Of a DNA stretch of 64,000 nt, positions 35,060 through 44,117 are shown piece after piece. Position 1 is the stretch's first letter. The number at the start of each line of letters is the position of its first letter. The notes under the pieces were generated by a model. The model worked only from the letters and a program-made list of their open reading frames with translations. It did not search any database and was not told the DNA's origin. Source of the DNA: Chloroflexota bacterium (GTDB lineage: Bacteria; Chloroflexota; Anaerolineae; Anaerolineales; Villigracilaceae); contig JAKAKJ010000089.1 in assembly GCA_021824575.1 (NCBI GenBank), positions 25,377 to 89,376 of the forward strand. Reading direction: 5' to 3'. A program made the position numbers and the translations under genes.

Positions 35060-37537
35060 CTACTGTATTACTGTAATTGTTATCATATCGCTTTTGATCG
35101 CCTCGCCATTTGAATTCATTCCCTCTGCCCAAAATTGGTGTTGACCCGGCGACAACGTCCACCAGGCTTGATATGGTGGATTCGAAAGTGTTTGCAACAA
35201 AATACCATCTGCGTAAATTCTGACTTGAGAAAAGTTTTGATTAGCAACAGCCTCTACCGAAAGCTGTTGAGCCGATTGATTAATATCCGACGTGATGCGA
35301 TAGGTTGTATTTGGCGTTGGCGAAACCAACATCAATGAATTTGCGTTCTGTGTATTTGCATTTTTTTCAAAGTCAGCCAATAATGGCAAACCTTGTGAGC
35401 GCGCCCACGGCAGCGCCTGGACAGGCAAATTCAACGCGATGATGGATTTGCGCCTGTCAGGCGGCGTCGAATCATTCGCGAGCGAATTCGTCAACGCGTC
35501 AACCCAAATTTGTTGATAGTAATTATCGGTCTGCGTTGGCTCGGTTCCATTGATGAACCATTCCATTCGCGTGTGCGGACAAGCCGGAGTTGGCAGCAAA
35601 CCCGAGAGGGCGCAGACTTCCACCTGTTTCATCCCATCGGGGCGAACAAACGGACGATCAGGCTGTCCCTGCAGAAGTGCGCGCATCGTATCGTTCCAAA
35701 TTGGCGCGGCGCCTGTTACGCCGGTCACATCATACATGCCTTCGTAATTGCTGTTCCCAACCCAAACACCAACCAGCAGATCAGGAGTGTAACCAATCGT
35801 CCAGTTATCGTGGAAATTATCGGTTGTCCCGGTTTTGACTGCTGCGGTGTGATCGATCTTCAGCGTGCTGTTCAAGCCAAAGCCAATCGAGCGGGCGCGG
35901 TCATCGCTGAGGATGTCGCTGATGAGCCACGCCACGCGCGGGTCAAAGACTTGAACCGGCGGCGTTTTATTTTGTGAATAAAGCAGATTGCCATTTGCAT
36001 CTCGAACATCGAGGATCGAATAATTTCCCGTGTAATATCCGCCATTCGCCAAACTTGCGTAGGCTGTGGAAAGTTGAAGCAGGCTGATCTGTCCGCCGCC
36101 CAACGCCAGCGACAAATCGTAATTTTGCGGATCGCCGAGCGAAGTGATGCCAAGATGATTCGCAAGGTTGATCGTGTTATCAATGCCAACTTTTTGAAGT
36201 GTTTTCACCGCGGGAATATTCAGCGAGGATGCCAGCGCCTCGCGCACGGAAACCGGCCCGTGCTCGCGGCCATCGTAATCCACAGGTGTGTATGGCTGAC
36301 CGTTGTGTGTGATAAACGTTGTGGACACATCAAGGATCGAAGTGGCCGCCGTCCACGGATTAGGCCGCGTCGGGTCGAGGGCTTGGGCGTAGATGAACGG
36401 TTTGAACGCCGATCCCGTCTGACGCGGCGAGGTCGCCATGTCGAGCGCGCCGTCAATGGATGCGTTGAAATAATCAGCGCTCCCGACCAAAGCCAGGATT
36501 TCCCCGTTGTGCGGATCGAGGACAACCAGCGCAGTATTGTTGACGTTGTGGTTGATCGCGCCGGGCTGTGGTTTGAATTCTTCGAGGCGACGCGCCACGG
36601 TCTGCTCTGCAACTTGTTGATCGTTCAAATCGAGCGTGGTCCGCACAACCAAACTCTGATCGGGATTCAACTTGCCGGATGTAAACAATTCGTCAAGTTG
36701 ATCTTTGACCAGCCAGATGAAATGCGGCGCTTCGATTGGATACGGAGCCGGGTTGTAACTCAGCGGCGCAGACTCGGCATCGAGAAGTTGTTGATGCGTG
36801 ATGTAGCCTTGCCTTTCCATCAAATCCAAAACAATTTGCTGGCGCTGCTTCGCGAGATCAGGATGCGTGAACGGATCATAAAGCCCCGGCGCTTGCGGCA
36901 GGCCAGCCAACAGCGCACATTCCGGCAAAATCAAATCGCTGGCAGGTTTGCCGAAATACGTTTCCGACGCGGCTTCGATGCCATACGCCATGCCGCCGTA
37001 ATTCACTTGATTAAGATACAACGCGAGGATGTCGTTCTTTGAAAGTTTCTGCGTCAATTCCAGCGCAAGGACAGCTTCGCGCAGTTTGCGGCGCAATGTA
37101 ATTTCATTGCGCTCATGCTGACTCAGAAGCAGGTTGCGCGCCACCTGCTGCGTGATGGTGCTGCCGCCTGAGACAACTTCGCCGCCGCGCAGATTGATCC
37201 ACAGCGCGCGCAGGATTCCGCCAGGATCAATGCCCGGATTGCTGTAAAAGTTTTTGTCTTCGACGGCAATCGTGGCATCCTTCATACATTGCGGAATCTT
37301 GTCGAACGACAGCACGGCATGGCGTCCGCCCACTTGCGGGATAATGTTGTAAAGCAAACGTCCGTTGCGGTCCGTGATACGAATGCTGGGGGTGTCGAGA
37401 TTTGCAGACAAGGAACTGACTGAAGGCAAATCCCAAAATGTGTAAATGAAGAAAACAAGAATCAAAATCAATCCGCCGAGGGTAAAATATCGGACAGGCT
37501 TTTTCCACAAAGCAGGAAACAGATGGCGAATAATCAT
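35060..37537 (-). CDS. pbpC: penicillin-binding protein 1C (bifunctional transglycosylase/transpeptidase)
   Basis: 825 residues with one N-terminal membrane segment (about 15-38). The transglycosylase motifs EDKNFYSNPGIDPGG and GGSTITQQVARNLLL are followed by the transpeptidase SxxK (GSAFKP), SxN (SLNIP) and KTGT. Residues about 740-825 form the BiPBP_C domain (VRIYADGILL near the end) that distinguishes PbpC. It polymerises peptidoglycan at the outer membrane face. In many bacteria pbpC sits next to the alpha-2-macroglobulin gene; here they are separated by about 4.1 kb and lie on opposite strands, consistent with a rearrangement or insertion. Confidence 0.93.
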   Translation of the reverse strand: MIIRHLFPALWKKPVRYFTLGGLILILVFFIYTFWDLPSVSSLSANLDTPSIRITDRNGRLLYNIIPQVGGRHAVLSFDKIPQCMKDATIAVEDKNFYSNPGIDPGGILRALWINLRGGEVVSGGSTITQQVARNLLLSQHERNEITLRRKLREAVLALELTQKLSKNDILALYLNQVNYGGMAYGIEAASETYFGKPASDLILPECALLAGLPQAPGLYDPFTHPDLAKQRQQIVLDLMERQGYITHQQLLDAESAPLSYNPAPYPIEAPHFIWLVKDQLDELFTSGKLNPDQSLVVRTTLDLNDQQVAEQTVARRLEEFKPQPGAINHNVNNTALVVLDPHNGEILALVGSADYFNASIDGALDMATSPRQTGSAFKPFIYAQALDPTRPNPWTAATSILDVSTTFITHNGQPYTPVDYDGREHGPVSVREALASSLNIPAVKTLQKVGIDNTINLANHLGITSLGDPQNYDLSLALGGGQISLLQLSTAYASLANGGYYTGNYSILDVRDANGNLLYSQNKTPPVQVFDPRVAWLISDILSDDRARSIGFGLNSTLKIDHTAAVKTGTTDNFHDNWTIGYTPDLLVGVWVGNSNYEGMYDVTGVTGAAPIWNDTMRALLQGQPDRPFVRPDGMKQVEVCALSGLLPTPACPHTRMEWFINGTEPTQTDNYYQQIWVDALTNSLANDSTPPDRRKSIIALNLPVQALPWARSQGLPLLADFEKNANTQNANSLMLVSPTPNTTYRITSDINQSAQQLSVEAVANQNFSQVRIYADGILLQTLSNPPYQAWWTLSPGQHQFWAEGMNSNGEAIKSDMITITVIQ

Positions 37538-37599
37538 TGTCTTGATTCTACTGCCAATAATTCTGGCTAAAGCTGCCGCCTAAAGCTCAAATAAAACGA

Positions 37600-38310
37600 A
37601 TGAAAATCGCTCGCTTTAATTTCGATGAAAAACTTCACTGGCTTCTGCCGCGCGACAAGCGCGGCGATGGATTCGATTACGCATTTAACGGACCGCAATC
37701 CGTCAAACACTTGATCGAGTCAGTTGGAATTCCGCACACGGAAATCGGCGAGACGCGGGCAAACGAAGAAGTTGTCAGCCTGGATTACCTCGTCCATGAC
37801 GGCGACCGGATCGAGGTCCGGGCTGTTGTGCCGATGGATGAATCAACCGACGAGCCGCGCTTTATCCTCGATGGTCATCTTGGCCGGCTCGCATCCCATC
37901 TGCGTATGCTTGGCATGGATTCCTTATATCGAAATGATTATAACGATAACGAATTATTTCGGATCGCCGTGGACGAAAATCGAATCCTTCTCACCCGCGA
38001 CCGGCGCTTGCTGATGCATAAAACCATCAGGCTCGGATATTTATTGCAAAGCCTGAACTCCGAAGAACAATTTCGCGAAGTCGTTCGACGATATGGATTG
38101 AAAAAATGGATCAAGCCATTCCAGCGCTGCATTCGCTGCAACCATCTTCTGGAGCCAGCGCGCAAGGAAGATGTGCTGGATCGTTTGCAGCCATTGACAA
38201 AATTGTATTTCGAAGAATTCCATATTTGTCCGGCCTGCAATCAAATCTATTGGAAAGGTTCACATTTCGAACGAATGCAGAAGATGATTGACGAACTAAA
38301 GGATTTGTAA
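37600..38310 (+). CDS. Mut7-C RNase (PIN-like) with N-terminal ubiquitin-like domain
   Basis: 236 residues. Residues 1-80 form a beta-grasp, ubiquitin/ThiS-like domain (LDYLVHDGDRIEV near the end). Residues 87-230 are the Mut7-C domain: FILDGHLGRLASHLRMLGMD, LTRDRRLL, and two CxxC pairs (RCIRCNHL and CPACNQIYW) forming a zinc ribbon. The family is a PIN-like nuclease; its bacterial RNA target is unknown. It is divergent from pbpC with 62 bp between the starts. Confidence 0.88.
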   Translation: MKIARFNFDEKLHWLLPRDKRGDGFDYAFNGPQSVKHLIESVGIPHTEIGETRANEEVVSLDYLVHDGDRIEVRAVVPMDESTDEPRFILDGHLGRLASHLRMLGMDSLYRNDYNDNELFRIAVDENRILLTRDRRLLMHKTIRLGYLLQSLNSEEQFREVVRRYGLKKWIKPFQRCIRCNHLLEPARKEDVLDRLQPLTKLYFEEFHICPACNQIYWKGSHFERMQKMIDELKDL

Positions 38311-38384
38311 GGCAATTGCGCCTTCTTATTTACGCGGGATAGCGTATCATCAGCACGTGACTCGATTTGACATTTGGATGAAAC

Positions 38385-39641
38385 GTGGCTGACATCGCCT
38401 ACGCATTATTGACTTTAGGCAGTTCAAGTCTGTGGGGTTTTGTTGGCGGATGGATTCTCTATTTTTATCTTCCTCCCGATGGCACGCCGCTTGTACCCAT
38501 TGCGCTCTACAGCATCGTCATGCTCGTGAGCCGCGGCATCAACATCGCCATCACACTTCCCATTGGTTTTATTTCAGATCAAACGCGCACGCGCTGGGGG
38601 CGGCGCACGCCCTATATTTTTACGGCGTCGCTGTTCATGCTTGGTTCGTTCGCGCTTTTGTGGATGCCGCCTCACCAGACCGAATCGCTGGCGAATCTTT
38701 TTTATCTCGCTGGCGTGATGATTGTATTCAACACAGCATACAGCTTTCGACAAATTCCCTACGAAGCATTGCTGCCCGAATTTGCGCCGGAAGAAAAGCG
38801 CCGTGTCAACATCGCAGGATGGATGGCGGGCTTTCAGCTCGTCGGGGCGGTCTTTGCGGGATTCGTCGGCCCGCTCATTGAAACATTGGGATTTCGAAAC
38901 AGCGCGCTGATTTTTATCGGGATCATGCTCCCGTTCTTTTTCCTGCCCCTGTTCTTTATCCGCGAGAATCAGACTCCGCCCAAAACGGCTGCCGCGTCAA
39001 CGAGCTTTTGGACTCATCTCAGGCTGACTCTCGCCAACCGCGCGTTCCTGGTCTTTATCGCCTCGTGGGGATTGTTTTGGATGGCGTCCACTTTTGTGCT
39101 TTCAACAATTCCATACATCGCCACAGAAATTTGTCGAGGCACCGAAGCGGATACAGCTTACTTTTACATTCCGCCCATCATCGTTTCGCTGATTTGTTTC
39201 CCAATCGTCACGCGGCTTGCCAATCGTTACGGCACGCGGATTATTTTCCTCGGCTCTTTATTATTTGGCGCTTTGGTGCTGCCGGGGTTATTCTTCATCG
39301 GCGATTCGATCCCGGTTCCATTGCTTTGGCAGGGAATCATTTGGATTTGTCTCGAAGCGATCGCGCTTTCGGGCGCGCAGGTCCTTCCAAGCGCCATCGC
39401 CGCTGACATTACCGACGCGGACGCGCGGGCAACAGGCCAGCGCCGCGAAGGATCGTATTATTCGACGCTCGGTCTGCTCGATCAAGCTTCAAGTGGATTG
39501 GGGACAGTGTTGATTCCGCTTTTCTTATTACTTGGGCGCAGCAACAGCGACGCGCACGGTCCGCTTGGCGTGCGCCTGCTTGGCATCGCTGGCGGTCTCA
39601 CGCTCTTTGCCGCTTTTCTGATCTTCCGCAAGTACGAATAG
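38385..39641 (+). CDS. MFS transporter of the GPH (glycoside-pentoside-hexuronide) cation symporter family
   Basis: 418 residues, about 12 membrane helices. The loop 2-3 signature DQTRTRWGRRTPYIF (residues 64-78) is the GPH D-x-T-x2-R-x-GRR-x-P motif. The family includes MelB and imports sugars with Na+ or H+; bacterial members of unknown substrate are common. It converges on the response regulator gene, 7 bp away, with no obvious terminator between. Confidence 0.85.
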   Translation: MADIAYALLTLGSSSLWGFVGGWILYFYLPPDGTPLVPIALYSIVMLVSRGINIAITLPIGFISDQTRTRWGRRTPYIFTASLFMLGSFALLWMPPHQTESLANLFYLAGVMIVFNTAYSFRQIPYEALLPEFAPEEKRRVNIAGWMAGFQLVGAVFAGFVGPLIETLGFRNSALIFIGIMLPFFFLPLFFIRENQTPPKTAAASTSFWTHLRLTLANRAFLVFIASWGLFWMASTFVLSTIPYIATEICRGTEADTAYFYIPPIIVSLICFPIVTRLANRYGTRIIFLGSLLFGALVLPGLFFIGDSIPVPLLWQGIIWICLEAIALSGAQVLPSAIAADITDADARATGQRREGSYYSTLGLLDQASSGLGTVLIPLFLLLGRSNSDAHGPLGVRLLGIAGGLTLFAAFLIFRKYE

Positions 39642-39648
39642 CCGGGTG

Positions 39649-40014
39649 TTACTTTTGAAGCCGCATGCGCTCGGTAAAATCCCGCAGCTGCGTGAAGGTG
39701 ACCGGCTTGACGAATGTAAGTTCCGCCTGCTCGCGATACATGTCGCCCATGATCGCGTCCGCAGTGACAATCACAACCTTGACTTTCTGCAGCGGCGGAT
39801 CCGTCCGGATCTGCGAGAGGAGCACTGAACCGTCCACGTGCGGCAGGTGCATGTCCAGAATCACAATATAGGGCGCGACTTCCTTCAGCCGTTGTTGAGC
39901 GACTGCCCCATCGCGAATAATTTCCGTCTCGAACCCCGCCGCTCTAAGAGCTTCGGCAAAAATATTCGATAGATCAACATCGTCTTCGATGATCAATGCC
40001 AGATTGTTTTCCAT
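39649..40014 (-). CDS. stand-alone response regulator receiver
   Basis: 121 residues. The acidic pocket (EDD near residue 10), the phospho-accepting Asp in VILDMHLP (residue 54) and the Lys in FVKPVTF (residue 103) are intact. There is no output domain, so it works by protein contacts, as CheY or Spo0F do. GAGAGGA gives the ribosome site. It follows the histidine kinase after 12 bp and is the last gene of the diterpene operon. Confidence 0.9.
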   Translation of the reverse strand: MENNLALIIEDDVDLSNIFAEALRAAGFETEIIRDGAVAQQRLKEVAPYIVILDMHLPHVDGSVLLSQIRTDPPLQKVKVVIVTADAIMGDMYREQAELTFVKPVTFTQLRDFTERMRLQK

Positions 40015-40026
40015 AATGTTTTCCTC

Positions 40027-41721
40027 TCACTTGTTTGCGTTGTTTAACGGGAACAGGATGGTAAACGTGCTACCGGACCCAAGCTCGCTTTCCACGGCAA
40101 TCTCTCCCTGCATGAGGCCCACCAACTGCTTGACGATTGACAACCCAAGCCCGATGCCGCCATACTGACGCGTGGTCGTGCCGTCCACTTGACGAAAAGT
40201 TTCGAAGATATGAGGAATCTCATCCTTGGGGATTCCATCTCCCGTATCCCGCACGGATATTCCCCAGTGAGCCGCATCGCGGCGGAAAAAGCGGATATGA
40301 ATGCCGCCTTTGCCAGTGAACTTGACTGCGTTGTTGACAAGATTTATGAGGATCTGTCGCAGCCGGTAAGAATCGCCGTTCATTTGTTCTGGCAAATCTG
40401 GATCAATTTCGCTTGTGAAGGCAAGGTTCTTGTCAGCGGCAATCTTGTCCATGACACCGTGAACAGCGTCAATTAGTTCCGCCGGCGCAAAAGGCGCCAC
40501 TCGGATCTTCAATTTTCCCGCTTCGATTTGAGCCTGATCCAGCAATTCGCTCACCAAATCAAGCAGGTGCTGCGTATTGGCCATGACCCGATCCGTGGCG
40601 CCGCTCTGTTTTTCATTGATGGGCCCATAGACAGACTCCTTGAGCATTTCCGCATACCCCATGATTGCGTTGAGCGGCGTACGCAGTTCGTGCGAGACCA
40701 CGGCCACGAAAGTGCTTTTCATGCGTTCGACTTCGGCTTCGCGGGTGAAATCGCGGAAAACAGCCACCGTGCCAATCTGCGCGCCGGCTGAATCGTAGAC
40801 CTGGGCCGCGTTGACGGAAAGCGTCTTCTTTCCCCACTCCATTTTGAAGCTTTCTCCGATCTGCCCCGGCCTTTCGAGCATGGCAAGTAACATCCCCCGG
40901 TCCTTCGCCGAGATGCGCTCAGGTTTCAATAAGTCGTCAATGCCGCGTTCCACGATACCCGAAAATGGAATCTCCAGCAAATTAACAATGGCGGGATTGG
41001 CCAGCGTGGATTTCCAGTTTGTATCAAAAACGATCACGCCATCTGCAATGGAATTCAGGATGGCCTCGCTTCTCCCGGCCTCGATCATCTCGCGCGTGAG
41101 GGATTCGCTTAAAGCTTTGGTCCGCTCGGAGACAAGTTGATCAAGGTTTGTATTAATGACGCGCAAATCTTTAAGAGCTTGTTCAAGACCACGTGCCGAA
41201 AGCCATGAGACAAGCGCCAACATAAAGAAGCCAATAATAGCTGGCAAATTAGGGACAACCTGAACCGATGTTGCCAACCCGGCAATAATTGCACTACTTA
41301 TAGCAGCAAAGATGAAACTCGCAATCGGAAAAAGGATAAGACTGGATATGGCTATGGGAAATGTGTAAACAAAGAGAGAACGTCCGTTGGCAAGTTGATC
41401 TGGCGTATCGCTGAAAGAGAATGCAACAGTCAAAAGCAACAGGAATAAAAAGGCTGCCCAGCGCCCCGAATAACGATTAATATAGTAAAGCACCGCAGTG
41501 CCAATCATAATAATTACAGCCGTAGGCAAAAGCAGCTGACTACCAGCCCCGCCAAGGCCTTTTAAGGTCACCGCATCGACAATAATCACTAATGCACCTA
41601 CGAATCCCGACGTGAACATTCCCAGCATTAGGATATTGAGCAACCTGCGGCGACGAGCATCATCGGGGTCGGTGGCCCGGGTAGCCAAGATACGATCTAA
41701 GATTTCTCTGATTGACTTCAT
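40027..41721 (-). CDS. membrane-anchored PAS sensor histidine kinase
   Basis: 564 residues. The N-terminal 180 residues form about six membrane helices with no known sensory domain. A PAS domain follows (about 215-330, ILNSIADGVIVFD to FRDFTREAEVERM). The HisKA domain has the phospho-accepting His in SHELRTPLNAIMG and the ATPase domain has NLVNNAVKF, DTGDGIP and GIGLGLS. The ATG lies 4 bp after the diterpene cyclase stop, so it is almost certainly co-transcribed with the terpene genes. It probably phosphorylates the receiver that follows. Confidence 0.93.
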   Translation of the reverse strand: MKSIREILDRILATRATDPDDARRRRLLNILMLGMFTSGFVGALVIIVDAVTLKGLGGAGSQLLLPTAVIIMIGTAVLYYINRYSGRWAAFLFLLLLTVAFSFSDTPDQLANGRSLFVYTFPIAISSLILFPIASFIFAAISSAIIAGLATSVQVVPNLPAIIGFFMLALVSWLSARGLEQALKDLRVINTNLDQLVSERTKALSESLTREMIEAGRSEAILNSIADGVIVFDTNWKSTLANPAIVNLLEIPFSGIVERGIDDLLKPERISAKDRGMLLAMLERPGQIGESFKMEWGKKTLSVNAAQVYDSAGAQIGTVAVFRDFTREAEVERMKSTFVAVVSHELRTPLNAIMGYAEMLKESVYGPINEKQSGATDRVMANTQHLLDLVSELLDQAQIEAGKLKIRVAPFAPAELIDAVHGVMDKIAADKNLAFTSEIDPDLPEQMNGDSYRLRQILINLVNNAVKFTGKGGIHIRFFRRDAAHWGISVRDTGDGIPKDEIPHIFETFRQVDGTTTRQYGGIGLGLSIVKQLVGLMQGEIAVESELGSGSTFTILFPLNNANK

Positions 41722-41725
41722 AAGG

Positions 41726-43207
41726 CTACATTTCTTCTGTAAGTAAGAGAGCGGTGAAAATAGATGAACGGACCACTAATTCTGGGGAATACAAACCTTT
41801 TCCAATCCAAAGAGGAGGATAGGGAGGCTCAGTATTATCTTTTAGCCAGGCTCGGGCCTTGGCGATAACGTTCGATGGAATTTGCCCGTTGTGTTGGCTC
41901 CAGATATGAAGGGCCTGAACACAGTAAGCAGTCTCCTCAGCTGTTGGAAATTGAACTCCCCACGAACCATCTTTATTTTGTGTATCTAATATCCATTGAA
42001 CAGAGGGTTCAACCAAATTATCCATAAAACCCGCACACGCTACAATCGCATGCGCAGTAGTGTAATAGGGTGAAAAATTCCATTTATCGAGCCAATAAGC
42101 ATTTGCTTGACGCGACTTTTTCAGGTAATTTAAAATCTTTTGCACTGACGGCGAATCGATTTCAAATCCCGCTTGGCGCAATGCGCCCAACGCATGAATG
42201 TTAACACTGTTTGAACTGTTTGCCTCAAGATGATAGGTGCGAAAGTGTTCCTTTTCTTCAAACGTGAGCACAGTATCAATATCAGGCCCTTCTCCAAAGC
42301 GCGCCAACACTTCATAGACAAAGGAAGTGTCGTCTCCATCTGGAATACTATATCCTGTGGAAAGCCCAATACCTTTTCCTCCCTGCCAACCCTTTTTCAG
42401 GAAATCAATCATCGGACGGAAAAGTTTTTTGGTTTGGTCATCCCAGCCCTGAACTAACGAGAGATTCCACAAAATCCAACCGGTCTCAAATACATCGAAA
42501 GGAATAAGATCCGGGGCGCCACCGCGATGATCGGCAATATTTCGCAAATAATTAAGTGCACCTTCATTGCCGGGGTCGACATACATCGAATAATAAGCAG
42601 TTGCTGACGGGCTATGGCCAACTGAGCCATTGTCTTCCTGGAGATTATCACTGTCCAGCATATGCTGCCCATCAATTCCGGCCATCTCTGCCGAAAATGC
42701 TGCTGTGATATTGCGATTGACAATTTTACCTTTGAGTAGACTCAGTTTCTTCTTTCGCAACTGTCCAAACTGGCCAAGCAGGGTCTCGCCCTGCTGTTTA
42801 ATAATGCCAAGCTGTTCTGCTTCTGCTATCAGCGTCGGCACAATCATTTCGAAACCGACTGTCGCACCATTCAGGTCAGCAGGCAAGCCTTCGTTCGCAC
42901 CTTCAATAACCTTCTCCAAAGCCAGCAACCCGCGCTCAACTTGAACTTTATCATGAGCACGACGACCAGTTCGTGTCAAGGCAATCATTGCTGCCAGAGT
43001 GCTGATCACGCGATCATGATAATAAAAAGGTTTCGCGGCACCCCATGAGCCATCTGGCAACTGATTTTCGGAAAGCCAAGCTATGGCATGATTGCTTAAT
43101 TCCCGGTCAACATCACCAAGACGAGCAAGCCAAGCCGTATCATACGCAACATCCGACATTTTACCCGGACCAAGTTCCTGTATTATTTGCTGAACAGTTT
43201 CTAACAT
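41726..43207 (-). CDS. class II diterpene cyclase (Rv3377c / halimadienyl- or kolavenyl-diphosphate synthase-like)
   Basis: 493 residues from the ATG at 43207 (AGAGGA upstream); the longer open frame to 43402 is inside the upstream gene. It is an alpha/alpha-barrel protein with QW-type repeats (QLPDGSWGA, NKDGSWG). Near the N-terminus it has DVAYDTAW (residues 19-26), typical of class II diterpene cyclases. The catalytic DxDD motif is DGDD (residues 290-293) in IPDGDDTSF. Length, NGSVGHSPSATAYY, ATAEETAYCVQAL and EPPYPPLWIGK agree with my recollection of M. tuberculosis Rv3377c (501 residues). It should protonate geranylgeranyl diphosphate and cyclise it to a bicyclic diphosphate, keeping the diphosphate. 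It is not a squalene-hopene cyclase: it is too short and has no membrane-binding region. Confidence 0.88.
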   Translation of the reverse strand: MLETVQQIIQELGPGKMSDVAYDTAWLARLGDVDRELSNHAIAWLSENQLPDGSWGAAKPFYYHDRVISTLAAMIALTRTGRRAHDKVQVERGLLALEKVIEGANEGLPADLNGATVGFEMIVPTLIAEAEQLGIIKQQGETLLGQFGQLRKKKLSLLKGKIVNRNITAAFSAEMAGIDGQHMLDSDNLQEDNGSVGHSPSATAYYSMYVDPGNEGALNYLRNIADHRGGAPDLIPFDVFETGWILWNLSLVQGWDDQTKKLFRPMIDFLKKGWQGGKGIGLSTGYSIPDGDDTSFVYEVLARFGEGPDIDTVLTFEEKEHFRTYHLEANSSNSVNIHALGALRQAGFEIDSPSVQKILNYLKKSRQANAYWLDKWNFSPYYTTAHAIVACAGFMDNLVEPSVQWILDTQNKDGSWGVQFPTAEETAYCVQALHIWSQHNGQIPSNVIAKARAWLKDNTEPPYPPLWIGKGLYSPELVVRSSIFTALLLTEEM

Positions 43208-43217
43208 CTCATTCCTC

Positions 43218-44117
43218 TTACAGTAGTTCAGGCATCCAAATCCCATGAACAAGCTTGCCGGTACCAAAAGTGCAGTCAAGGTATTTGGCATAAAGATTTC
43301 GCAAGTCTTGCAACTCCTGAGTAGAAAGCTTTGTGTATTCTGGATCAGGCATACGACGTGTGTAAAGATGGTCAAACAGAATTCGACGCAATTGCGCATC
43401 ATTCATATAAGGTGATGGAGCAATCGTGAAATATAGATCCTCCTCGCCTGTTGAAATGAGCGGCATATCGAAGGCGCTGAACCGGTCAAAGCCTATAAAC
43501 AGGCTAACAGGTTCCACATATTCGCCATAATACATTTCGACCAGCTCGCGCTTCTCCGGAATGCGGCCTTGTTCCTGGTAATGATTCGCCGAAAATTCCG
43601 CAACTGCCTGTGTAGCATCGCTGCCAAAGATGCCAAAAAAAAGACGATAGCGGCGATGATCTCGTGTCTGCTCAACAGCAGCATCAAACAAATCAGACAA
43701 ATGCTCCAATTTGGTCCCGCGCAAGAAACGACGATGGTCGCCATAAAAATGCACACGCACATCATAATCATTATAAAAATCCAAAAATGTAGAGGCTGTA
43801 GCCAAACGCGCTAATCCTTCTGCCCCAACTCGCTGAACATACTCATCGCTTCGCAGAAGAAGGTCGGCGCCAAACACGGGTGTGACTAGAGTATCAATGC
43901 CATGATCAAAAAACAACTTATACAATTCAATATGATTTTGAGCTGCTAAATTCATATAGGCTTCAATCGGATCACCTTGAATATCGTTGGCATGTTCCAA
44001 GACAAACCAGCGGCGCGTGCCATTGATCGGGAAAACGCAGACTTTCGGTCCGCTTGCGCGAACGAGACGGGCGACTTCTTCAGTGGGTAATTTCAGAAAT
44101 TCATCGAGTTCAATCAT
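43218..44117 (-). CDS. Rv3378c-like diterpene synthase (tuberculosinol / kolavelool synthase family)
   Basis: 299 residues from the ATG at 44117, coupled by an ATGA overlap to the preceding gene and with GGGAG 8 bases upstream. Segments GPKVCVFPINGTRRWF, FGIFGSDATQAVAEFS, YYGEYVEPVSLFIGF and LYFTIAPSPYMN line up well with Rv3378c as I recall it (296 residues), a cis-prenyltransferase-fold enzyme that removes the diphosphate of the Rv3377c product to give tuberculosinol or joins it to adenosine. Notably the first-motif Asp of Rv3378c (FDGTRRW) is Asn here (N32), while TRRW is retained. Its activity may therefore differ. The class II cyclase follows after 10 bp. Confidence 0.88.
   Translation of the reverse strand: MIELDEFLKLPTEEVARLVRASGPKVCVFPINGTRRWFVLEHANDIQGDPIEAYMNLAAQNHIELYKLFFDHGIDTLVTPVFGADLLLRSDEYVQRVGAEGLARLATASTFLDFYNDYDVRVHFYGDHRRFLRGTKLEHLSDLFDAAVEQTRDHRRYRLFFGIFGSDATQAVAEFSANHYQEQGRIPEKRELVEMYYGEYVEPVSLFIGFDRFSAFDMPLISTGEEDLYFTIAPSPYMNDAQLRRILFDHLYTRRMPDPEYTKLSTQELQDLRNLYAKYLDCTFGTGKLVHGIWMPELL

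Noticed and set aside
36074..37042. 322-residue plus-strand frame inside pbpC
   Set aside because: Antisense to conserved transpeptidase and transglycosylase motifs, no ribosome site or family.
41726..43207. Squalene-hopene cyclase
   Set aside because: Length about 490 rather than about 630 residues, the N-terminal DVAYDTAW motif and the adjacent Rv3378c-like gene point to a class II diterpene cyclase.
43208..43402. N-terminal extension of the diterpene cyclase
   Set aside because: It would overlap the upstream synthase gene by almost 200 bp; the ATG at 43207 has a good ribosome site and fits the family length.
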